From: an uncultured Altererythrobacter sp.
GTDB taxonomy: Bacteria; Pseudomonadota; Alphaproteobacteria; Sphingomonadales; Sphingomonadaceae
Reading direction: 5' to 3'
NCBI GenBank assembly: GCA_938009055.1
Contig: CALLIO010000004.1
Coordinates: forward strand, 1 to 5,321
Length of the DNA stretch: 5,321 nt
Positions 1-5,321 of the stretch are shown piece after piece. A program made the position numbers and the translations under genes. The notes under the pieces were generated by a model. That model had not been told where the DNA came from, searched no databases, and was given only the letters and a program-made list of their open reading frames with translations. Within the stretch, counting starts at the first letter, position 1, and every line of letters starts with the position of its first letter.

Positions 1-51
1 CAGATGGACAAGGATTGCGAGGAAGCGCGAAGGCTTCTAAGCGGCGCGTGA
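1..51 (+). CDS. ribF: C-terminal end of a RibF-like riboflavin kinase/FAD synthetase (partial)
   Basis: Only the last 16 codons and a TGA stop are present; the gene begins before the window. The visible tail reads QMDKDCEEARRLLSGA, an amphipathic, charged helix resembling the end of RibF proteins in sphingomonads, where a riboflavin kinase domain closes with a helix rich in Asp, Glu and Arg. RibF phosphorylates riboflavin to FMN and adenylates it to FAD in the cytoplasm. Context supports the call, because ribF commonly precedes ileS and lspA in proteobacteria. Its TGA (49-51) shares one base with the ileS ATG (51-53), a TGATG junction typical of translational coupling. The frame and stop are seen directly. 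The identity rests on a short tail plus gene order, so it is likely but not proven. Confidence 0.68.
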   Translation, partial: QMDKDCEEARRLLSGA

Positions 52-3002
52 TGACTGAAAAACGCGACTTCAAAGACACTGTCTTCCTGCCGAAGACGAG
101 CTTCCCAATGAAAGCTGGCTTGCCGCAAAAAGAGCCGGGCATTGCGGCGCGTTGGGCGGAAATCGACCTCTATGCGAAACAGCGCGAGGAGCGCGCGGGC
201 GCGGAAAAGTTCATCCTCCACGATGGCCCGCCCTATGCCAATGGCGAGATTCATATCGGCCATGCGCTGAACCATGTCTTGAAAGACATGGTGTGCCGCA
301 CGCAGAACCTGATGGGCAAGGATGCGCCCTATGTTCCGGGCTGGGATTGCCACGGTCTTCCGATTGAATGGAAGGTTGAAGAGAAATACCGCAAGAAAAA
401 GCTGAATAAGGACGAAGTTCCGGCGAAGGAATTTCGCGCTGAATGCCGCGCCTATGCGCAGCAATGGGTCGATACGCAGCGCGATCAGCTGAAGCGGCTG
501 GGCATCAATGGCGATTGGGACAATCCCTATCTAACCATGGATTTTCAGGCCGAGGCGACAATTGTTTCCGAGCTGATGAAATTTGCCGAGGCGGGCAATC
601 TCTATCGCGGGTCAAAGCCAGTGATGTGGTCGCCGGTTGAGAAGACTGCGCTGGCCGAGGCTGAAGTTGAGTATGAAGACCTCAACGACAGTCCGCAGAT
701 TGACGTGGCTTTTGAGATTACCGAGAGCCGCATTGAAGGACTTGAGGGTGCGCACGCGGTCATTTGGACCACCACACCTTGGACTATCCCTGTGAATCAG
801 GCTTTAGCCTACGGCCCTGGTATCGAATACACATTGTTCGAACATGAAGTAGCTGACCGCTTCACTGATTCCGATGATGATGAAGCAAGCTGGACATCGA
901 AAGGTCGCTATCTAGTGGCTCATGAGTTAGGCCGGCATCTTCTTGGCCGATTGCCCGCTGATGAAAATGGAACGACGCGCCTAACCGCTATTTGGAAGTG
1001 CGCTGGCTCCGATCTCGCCGGAACCAAAGTCCGGCATCCGATGCACCATTTGGGCGGGTTCTACGCGACGCCGCGCCCCTTCCTGGCCGGCGACTTTGTC
1101 ACGACCGAGAGCGGCACGGGCCTCGTCCATATGGCGCCCGATCATGGCGAGGATGACTTCCTGCTTTGCAAGGCGAATGGCATCAAACCGCAATTCGCCG
1201 TCATGGATGATGGCCGGTATCGCGATGATTGGGAATGGCTGGGCGCCGATGATCTGGACGATGAAGGCAAGCCGCGCTGCCGATCCGTCATCAACAAGCC
1301 ATTCAATGCGCCCGATGGGCCAATCTGCAACGATCTGCGCGAAGCAGGCGCATTGCTCTCAGCCAGCGCCGATTACGCGCACTCCTACCCCCATTCATGG
1401 CGAAGCAAAGCCAAGGTGATCTTCCGCTGCACGCCGCAATGGTTCGTGCCAATGGACAAGGAATTGGAAGCGCAAAGCTCGCTCCATTCCGCTTCCATCG
1501 AAGAGATTGAAGCAGCCGTCGGCAGTGATGCACCGCAATCCGCTGGCAAGACTTTGCGCGAACGCGCCATGTCAGAGATCGAGCGTGTCCGCTTCGTCCC
1601 GGAAAAGGGCCGCAACCGCATTGGCTCAATGGTAGAGGGGCGGCCCGATTGGGTGTTGTCGCGCCAGCGCGCATGGGGCGTGCCGATCACGCTCTTCGTC
1701 AAGCCTGATGGCAGCTATCTGCAAGACTCAGAGGTCAATGCGCGCGTGATTGCAGCCGTGCGCGAAGAAGGCGTCGATGCATGGGATGAAGCCCGCAAGG
1801 CCGAATTCCTTGGGCCTGACCACAATGCCGATGACTATGAAATGGTCACTGACATTTTGGACGTATGGTTCGACAGCGGATGCACCCATGCTTTCGTGCT
1901 GGAATCGGATCGCTGGAAAGATTTGAGCTGGCCTGCGAACTTGTATCTGGAAGGCAGCGATCAACATCGCGGCTGGTTCCAATCATCGCTGCTGGAAAGC
2001 TGCGCCACGCGCGGCCGTGCGCCTTATGATGAAGTGCTCACCCACGGCTTCACCATGGATAGCGCGGGCAAGAAAATGTCCAAAAGCTTGGGCAATACGG
2101 TCAATCCGCTGAAAGTGATGGAGCAATATGGCGCGGATATTATCCGGCTATGGGCGCTCAGCGTGGACTTTACTGAAGACCACCGGATTGGCGATGAAAT
2201 CCTCAAGGGTGTTGCGGATCAATATCGCAAGCTTCGCAATACGTTCCGCTATTTGCTCGGCGCGCTGGATGGCTTTGTGGGTGATGCCGGCGATGCTGCT
2301 GAAATCCCTGAGTTGGAAATCTATGTGCTGTCGCTGCTGGGCGATCTGGACACGAAATTGCGCAAGGCAGCAGAGGATTACGATTTCAACACGTACACTC
2401 GCCTGCTGATTGATTTCTGCAACGAAGATCTCTCCGCCTTCTATTTCGATATTCGCAAGGATTGCCTCTATTGCGATGGCGAGAATTCCGCCAAGCGCAA
2501 TGCCTATCGCACCGTGCTCGACCTGCTGTTCCACGCATTGGTGCGCTATGCTGCGCCCGTGCTGGTCTTCACGTCGGAGGAAGTGTGGCAGACGCGCTAT
2601 CCGCAAGATGGCAAGGCGGGCGGCAGTGTGCATTTGCTTGAATGGCCAGCCATTCCGGCAGTGGGCGATGCTGATCCCAAATGGGCGGCCCTGCGCGCGC
2701 TAAGGGAAAGCGTGACAGAAGCGATTGAGCCCTTGCGGCGCGAGAAGACCATCCGCTCCAGCCTTGAAGCCGATGTCGTCGTGCCCGAAGCGGCCGTGCC
2801 AGCAGGCTTCAGCGATGAACAGCTTGCCGAATTGTTCATTGTTGCGACAGTCACGCGCGGCCAAAGCGGCAACGTGATGGTCACCAAAACTTCAGAGAAC
2901 AAATGCGGGCGCTGCTGGCGTCTTCTGCCCGATGTGGCGGAGGATATGGCTTTGTGCGGCCGATGCGATGATGTTGTGGCTGAAATGGACAGCGCAGCAT
3001 GA
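51..3002 (+). CDS. ileS: Isoleucyl-tRNA synthetase (IleRS, class Ia), complete
   Basis: This 983-residue cytoplasmic enzyme charges tRNA-Ile with isoleucine using ATP and hydrolyses mischarged valine. The catalytic Rossmann fold carries PPYANGEIHIGH at residues 60-71 (HIGH 68-71), DVWFDSG at 604-610, EGSDQHRGWF at 634-643 and KMSKS at 675-679. The CP1 editing domain has the threonine-rich WTTTPWT at 239-245 and GTGLVHMAPDHGEDDF at 355-370. The anticodon-binding helical region follows (about 700-880), then a zinc knuckle with Cys 952, 955, 969 and 972. It is about 45 residues longer than the E. coli enzyme (938), with extra sequence near residues 264-300, in an acidic loop near 420, and near 472-500. 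I chose the ATG at 51 because it overlaps the upstream stop (TGATG) and is followed by the normal IleRS N-terminus. The in-frame TTG at 15 would read through the ribF tail. No strong Shine-Dalgarno sequence sits at normal spacing, so reinitiation after ribF is likely. Confidence 0.98.
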   Translation: MTEKRDFKDTVFLPKTSFPMKAGLPQKEPGIAARWAEIDLYAKQREERAGAEKFILHDGPPYANGEIHIGHALNHVLKDMVCRTQNLMGKDAPYVPGWDCHGLPIEWKVEEKYRKKKLNKDEVPAKEFRAECRAYAQQWVDTQRDQLKRLGINGDWDNPYLTMDFQAEATIVSELMKFAEAGNLYRGSKPVMWSPVEKTALAEAEVEYEDLNDSPQIDVAFEITESRIEGLEGAHAVIWTTTPWTIPVNQALAYGPGIEYTLFEHEVADRFTDSDDDEASWTSKGRYLVAHELGRHLLGRLPADENGTTRLTAIWKCAGSDLAGTKVRHPMHHLGGFYATPRPFLAGDFVTTESGTGLVHMAPDHGEDDFLLCKANGIKPQFAVMDDGRYRDDWEWLGADDLDDEGKPRCRSVINKPFNAPDGPICNDLREAGALLSASADYAHSYPHSWRSKAKVIFRCTPQWFVPMDKELEAQSSLHSASIEEIEAAVGSDAPQSAGKTLRERAMSEIERVRFVPEKGRNRIGSMVEGRPDWVLSRQRAWGVPITLFVKPDGSYLQDSEVNARVIAAVREEGVDAWDEARKAEFLGPDHNADDYEMVTDILDVWFDSGCTHAFVLESDRWKDLSWPANLYLEGSDQHRGWFQSSLLESCATRGRAPYDEVLTHGFTMDSAGKKMSKSLGNTVNPLKVMEQYGADIIRLWALSVDFTEDHRIGDEILKGVADQYRKLRNTFRYLLGALDGFVGDAGDAAEIPELEIYVLSLLGDLDTKLRKAAEDYDFNTYTRLLIDFCNEDLSAFYFDIRKDCLYCDGENSAKRNAYRTVLDLLFHALVRYAAPVLVFTSEEVWQTRYPQDGKAGGSVHLLEWPAIPAVGDADPKWAALRALRESVTEAIEPLRREKTIRSSLEADVVVPEAAVPAGFSDEQLAELFIVATVTRGQSGNVMVTKTSENKCGRCWRLLPDVAEDMALCGRCDDVVAEMDSAA

Positions 3003-3538
3003 GCGGCCTCTTCACCAAATATCGCGTGATCGGGCTGGCGCTGGCGGCGGCGATCTTTGTCGTCGATCAATGGCTGAAATATGTGGTGCGAGTCACGCTT
3101 GATCTGCGCAATCAGCCAGAGGGGCTTTACGGCCTCGTCTCCTTTTTTGATTTGCGTTGGACAGAGAACCGCGGCGTGTCGCTTGGGATGCTGGAAGCAA
3201 CGAGTATGGAAATGCGCTGGCTGCTTGTGGCCGGAACGGCGCTGATTGCGCTGATCGTACTGGTGTGGATGATGCGCGAGCGGCTTTTGGGGGATATTTT
3301 GGGTCTCTCGATGATCCTCGGCGGCGCGCTAGGCAATATCTATGACCGCTATATCTGGGGTTATGTGATTGATTATGCAGACCTTCACTTTGGTGACTTT
3401 CGCCCCTTCCTCATCTTTAACCTGGCCGATGCCTGTATCACCATCGGCGTTGTGATAATCCTTGCCCGCTCCTTGTTCTTAAGCGACAATGGGGCAGACG
3501 AACCCAACACGCCGCCTGCGCGGCCTGCGGAGAGCTAA
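2999..3538 (+). CDS. lspA: Lipoprotein signal peptidase (signal peptidase II)
   Basis: LspA is an inner-membrane aspartic peptidase that removes the signal peptide of diacylglyceryl-modified prolipoproteins just before the lipidated cysteine. It has 179 residues, slightly above the usual 160-170, with about four hydrophobic segments (near 8-25, 73-92, 97-115 and 137-160). The family motifs are intact: D23 in VVDQWLKY, N57 in TENRGVSLG, GGALGNIYDR at 108-117, D125 in VIDYADLH and D144 in FNLADACITIG. By comparison with the Pseudomonas enzyme, D125 and D144 should be the catalytic aspartates. The extra length is a hydrophilic, proline-containing tail after residue 162. The start codon overlaps the ileS stop as ATGA (2999-3002), and no clear ribosome binding site precedes it, so translation is probably coupled to ileS. 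The next gene encodes a lipoprotein that should be an LspA substrate. Confidence 0.98.
   Translation: MSGLFTKYRVIGLALAAAIFVVDQWLKYVVRVTLDLRNQPEGLYGLVSFFDLRWTENRGVSLGMLEATSMEMRWLLVAGTALIALIVLVWMMRERLLGDILGLSMILGGALGNIYDRYIWGYVIDYADLHFGDFRPFLIFNLADACITIGVVIILARSLFLSDNGADEPNTPPARPAES
3529..3534 (+). promoter_or_regulatory. Ribosome binding site for the DUF3035 lipoprotein gene
   Basis: GGAGAG lies inside the last codons of lspA and ends five bases before the ATG at 3540, which is good Shine-Dalgarno spacing. It supports the start at 3540 over the in-frame ATG at 3489, which lies deep within lspA and would put a charged 17-residue extension before the lipoprotein signal peptide. Confidence 0.65.
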
Positions 3539-3539
3539 T

Positions 3540-3950
3540 ATGCGTAAATTGCCTCAAATCGCCCTTCTTGTGGCCACAAGTTCACTGCTGGCAGCATGCG
3601 GCGGCGGCGGTGTGTTCAATCGCGACCGCCCTGATGAGATGGCCGTTCAGCGCCAGGCTCCGCTGGTGGTTCCGCCTGATTTTAATCTTGCTCCGCCAAG
3701 CCCGGGTGCTCCGCGCCCCGCAGAAGGGACAGCGCAAGAGCAAGCTTTGGAAGCCCTGTTTGGCGGACCGCAAGCGCGTTCTTCTGTTGAAACCTCGGCG
3801 ATTGAGCGGGCTGGCGTTGCCGCGCCCGGCATTCGCAGCCAAGTGGGCGATCCAGCGACCAATACAGTCGCCAAGGGCCGCGTGACTCGCGATATTATCG
3901 CTGCACCCGAAGGTGACGGGCAATCAGCGCAGGCCGTAATACCAAGTTAG
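3540..3950 (+). CDS. bamF: DUF3035-family outer-membrane lipoprotein, probable BAM complex subunit BamF
   Basis: This 136-residue protein starts with a classic lipoprotein signal: MRK, a hydrophobic stretch, then the lipobox LLAAC with lipidated Cys20. Glycines follow at 21-24, with no Asp at +2, so Lol sorting to the outer membrane is expected. Behind a short linker is the pattern recalled for DUF3035 proteins: RPDEMAV at 30-36, APLVVPPDFNLAPP at 40-53 and a GAPRP stretch at 56-60. The rest is low in hydrophobic structure and probably largely disordered. In Caulobacter a lipoprotein of this family was described as BamF, an alphaproteobacteria-specific part of the beta-barrel assembly machine; a role here is inferred from that. 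It starts one base after the lspA stop, so it is likely co-translated with its own signal peptidase. The usual phenylalanine of the PDEF motif appears to be Met34. Its TAG stop overlaps the convergent gene's stop. Confidence 0.82.
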   Translation: MRKLPQIALLVATSSLLAACGGGGVFNRDRPDEMAVQRQAPLVVPPDFNLAPPSPGAPRPAEGTAQEQALEALFGGPQARSSVETSAIERAGVAAPGIRSQVGDPATNTVAKGRVTRDIIAAPEGDGQSAQAVIPS

Positions 3951-5251
3951 TTTTCAACCTTACTCACCAAGATTTTGTCGATCCGGCGTCGGTCCATATC
4001 GACCACTTCAAAGCGCCAGCCCTGCTCGGTGAAGGTGTCGCCTTCGTTTGGCAGCCGCTTCATCACGGACAGAACATAGCCCGCCGCTGTGCCAAATTCG
4101 CGGGCCTTGTCATATTCAAGCCCCAGCTCATCAGCGAGCGCGTCTGCGCCCAGCGCGCCTGAGACCAGCAGCGTTCCATTGGGGCGGCGCACCAGCAGCG
4201 GGGCATCGCCTTCGTCCTGATCGCTGACGAAATTGCCAACCAGCGCAGTGAGCAAATCAACCGGCGTGACGATCCCGTCGAGATGGCCATATTCATCATG
4301 CACCATCGCCATTGCGATTTCCGATTGCTGGAGCACGCGCAGCGCATCCATTGCGTCCAATTGGTCCGGCACGACTTCTGCTTTGCGCATCAAACCTTTG
4401 AGCGACACGGGTTCGCCCGCCACTTTCGCGGCCAATACTTCGCGCACTTTGACAACGCCAAGGATGGTATCGGGCGAGCCATCGGCGACCGGCAGAAGCG
4501 AATGCGGGCTTTGCTCGATCCTTTTGGCAATCTCGTTCTCGCTGGCGGCAATATCAATCCAGTCCAGCTCGGTGCGCGGAGTCATCATTTCGCGCACGGG
4601 CCGTTCAGCCAAACGCACCACTCCCGCGAGGATCTGGTGTTGCTCAGCCTCGATCACGCCTGACTGCGTGGCATCGGCAAAGATCATATGCAGCTCTTCT
4701 GCTGTCACGCTCGATTGGCCACCCGGGCGTATCCCCATCAGCCGGATCAGCACGCCGGACGAGCTATCCAGCAGCCAGACCAGCGGCGCTGCCAATTTCG
4801 CCAACCACGCCATGGGGCGCGACATGACAAGGGCAATCGGCACGGCTGCGCGCAAGGCCAATTGCTTGGGCACAAGCTCGCCCACAACCAGGCTGAAATA
4901 GGTGGTCAGCGCAATGACAGTGATAAAGCCTGCATCCCCTGCCATATCTGCTGGCACGCCAATCGCGGCCAGCCGCTCACCCACTGGCCCGCCAAGGCTA
5001 GAGCCGGAATAAGCACCGGCAATAATTCCAACCAGCGTAATGCCGATCTGCACAGTTGAGAGGAATTTGCCCGGGTCTGCTGCCAGTGAAATTGCGGTTC
5101 TGGCAGCTGAAGAGCCCTTTTCCGCCTTGGCTTGCAAGCGCGCCGTTTTGGCCGAGACGATTGCCAGCTCGGACATGGCAAAAATGCCATTGAGCACAAT
5201 CAAGCACGCGATGATGATAAGGTCAGGCCAGGGAAACGGTGTCACGTTCAT
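3947..5251 (-). CDS. CNNM (DUF21)/CBS-pair/CorC-HlyC domain membrane protein, hemolysin family (CorB-like cation exporter)
   Basis: This 434-residue protein has the full three-part architecture of the CNNM/CorB family. The N-terminal DUF21 domain (about 8-190) has hydrophobic segments near 10-30, 62-82, 106-126 and 133-160. It keeps the family-typical AMSELAIVSA (25-34), TVQIGITLVGIIAGAYSG (66-83) and GELVPKQLAL (124-133). A CBS pair follows (about 221-342), opening with MMTPRTELDWIDI and closing with HDEYGHLDGIVTPVDLLTALVG. The C-terminal CorC/HlyC domain (about 350-432) ends in a GWRFEVVDMDRRRIDKI pattern. Relatives are annotated as hemolysins, but characterised members act in Mg2+ or Co2+ efflux (CorB/CorC, CNNM) or polyamine export (E. 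coli YtfL/PaeA), and the CBS pair typically senses nucleotide. The substrate cannot be told from the sequence. The ATG at 5251 is the only reasonable start: the next Met is inside the first membrane segment, and an in-frame TAA lies upstream. No Shine-Dalgarno sequence precedes it. Confidence 0.95.
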   Translation of the reverse strand: MNVTPFPWPDLIIIACLIVLNGIFAMSELAIVSAKTARLQAKAEKGSSAARTAISLAADPGKFLSTVQIGITLVGIIAGAYSGSSLGGPVGERLAAIGVPADMAGDAGFITVIALTTYFSLVVGELVPKQLALRAAVPIALVMSRPMAWLAKLAAPLVWLLDSSSGVLIRLMGIRPGGQSSVTAEELHMIFADATQSGVIEAEQHQILAGVVRLAERPVREMMTPRTELDWIDIAASENEIAKRIEQSPHSLLPVADGSPDTILGVVKVREVLAAKVAGEPVSLKGLMRKAEVVPDQLDAMDALRVLQQSEIAMAMVHDEYGHLDGIVTPVDLLTALVGNFVSDQDEGDAPLLVRRPNGTLLVSGALGADALADELGLEYDKAREFGTAAGYVLSVMKRLPNEGDTFTEQGWRFEVVDMDRRRIDKILVSKVEN

Positions 5252-5321
5252 ATCGCTAGCAGAATTGTAACATCTTGCCAGCCTGGTTGGAGCAAACTCT
5301 TTTTAAGGCTAGAGAAAGCTC
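5252..5321. other. Non-coding upstream region of the CNNM gene
   Basis: These 70 bases are the only intergenic DNA in the window and run to its right edge. They are visibly richer in A and T than the coding parts and hold the candidate promoter described separately. A gene beyond the edge could be divergent and share this region. No RNA gene, strong hairpin or second clear promoter is visible. Confidence 0.6.
5264..5272 (-). promoter_or_regulatory. Candidate extended -10 promoter of the CNNM gene
   Basis: Read on the minus strand, this is TGTTACAAT: a TG dinucleotide, one base, then TACAAT, which matches the -10 consensus at five of six positions. The hexamer at the 17-base spacing (5287-5292, CTCCAA) is a poor -35, as is often tolerated with an extended -10. 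Transcription would start near 5257, about six or seven bases before the ATG, giving an almost leaderless message. This agrees with the lack of a ribosome binding site. It is a motif match only. Confidence 0.35.

Noticed and set aside
15..50. In-frame TTG giving a 12-residue N-terminal extension of IleRS
   Set aside because: It lies inside the ribF tail, adds a basic stretch absent from the family, and the ATG at 51 sits at a classic TGATG junction.
2148..3070. Antisense open frames of about 160 residues opposite the end of ileS (2148-2633 and 2597-3070, minus strand)
   Set aside because: They are shadow frames of a strongly conserved gene, have no recognisable domain or ribosome binding site, and have the skewed composition expected from the antisense strand.
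3489..3539. Upstream in-frame ATG for the lipoprotein gene
   Set aside because: It would put a 17-residue arginine-rich extension before a perfect lipoprotein signal peptide, whereas 3540 has a well-spaced GGAGAG.
3977..4003. Inverted repeat GTCGAT...ATCGAC as a possible terminator between the convergent genes
   Set aside because: The arms are only six bases with a 15-base loop, no T-run follows, and the site lies inside the CNNM coding region.
4233..4901. 222-codon plus-strand frame opposite the CNNM gene
   Set aside because: It is complementary to well-conserved CNNM and CBS codons; its Ser/Thr/Arg/Ile-rich composition is typical of an antisense shadow and matches no known fold.
5255..5260. 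GCTAGC palindrome just upstream of the CNNM start as a possible operator
   Set aside because: A single six-base palindrome is expected by chance and no second copy or longer symmetry is present.
5280..5310. AGCCT...AGGCT inverted repeat with an internal T-run near the right edge
   Set aside because: The five-base arms are separated by 21 bases and the T-run is in the loop, so it would not act as an intrinsic terminator.
1..5321. Search for a mobile element, CRISPR array, tRNA or rRNA gene, toxin-antitoxin pair or defence system
   Set aside because: The window is almost fully covered by recognised housekeeping and membrane-protein genes; no direct-repeat arrays, transposase motifs or tRNA-like folds were seen.

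Overview
The window is a compact piece of a bacterial chromosome with housekeeping and envelope genes. It looks like an alphaproteobacterium, most likely Sphingomonadales (Erythrobacter or Sphingomonas relatives). This rests on the gene order ribF-ileS-lspA-DUF3035 lipoprotein, on the alphaproteobacterial style of the IleRS, and on a moderate-to-high GC content (high 50s percent by eye). The genus cannot be fixed from the sequence alone.

Layout: positions 1-51 hold the last codons of a gene that looks like ribF (riboflavin kinase/FAD synthetase). It overlaps by one base the start of ileS (51-3002), a complete isoleucyl-tRNA synthetase with intact HIGH, KMSKS, editing and zinc motifs. The ileS stop overlaps the start of lspA (2999-3538), the lipoprotein signal peptidase. 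One base after lspA starts a 136-residue lipoprotein (3540-3950) of the DUF3035/BamF type. All four run on the plus strand with no room for promoters between them, so they are probably one translationally coupled transcript. A CNNM/DUF21-CBS-CorC membrane protein (3947-5251) runs the other way, and its stop codon interlocks with the lipoprotein stop. The last 70 bases (5252-5321) are non-coding upstream sequence of that gene, with a candidate extended -10 promoter very close to its start codon.

How the genes fit together: ileS and lspA are a common bacterial pair. LspA cleaves signal peptides of lipid-modified prolipoproteins, and the next gene encodes such a substrate with a clear lipobox. 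If the BamF assignment holds, that lipoprotein belongs to the outer-membrane beta-barrel assembly machine. The CNNM protein is probably a cation (Mg2+/Co2+) or polyamine efflux protein, functionally unrelated to the operon.

I found no mobile element, CRISPR array, RNA gene, toxin-antitoxin pair or defence system. The points that deserve a second look are modest: overlapping convergent stops, lineage-style insertions in IleRS, a possible near-leaderless CNNM transcript, and a possible break in the usual gene order after the lipoprotein.
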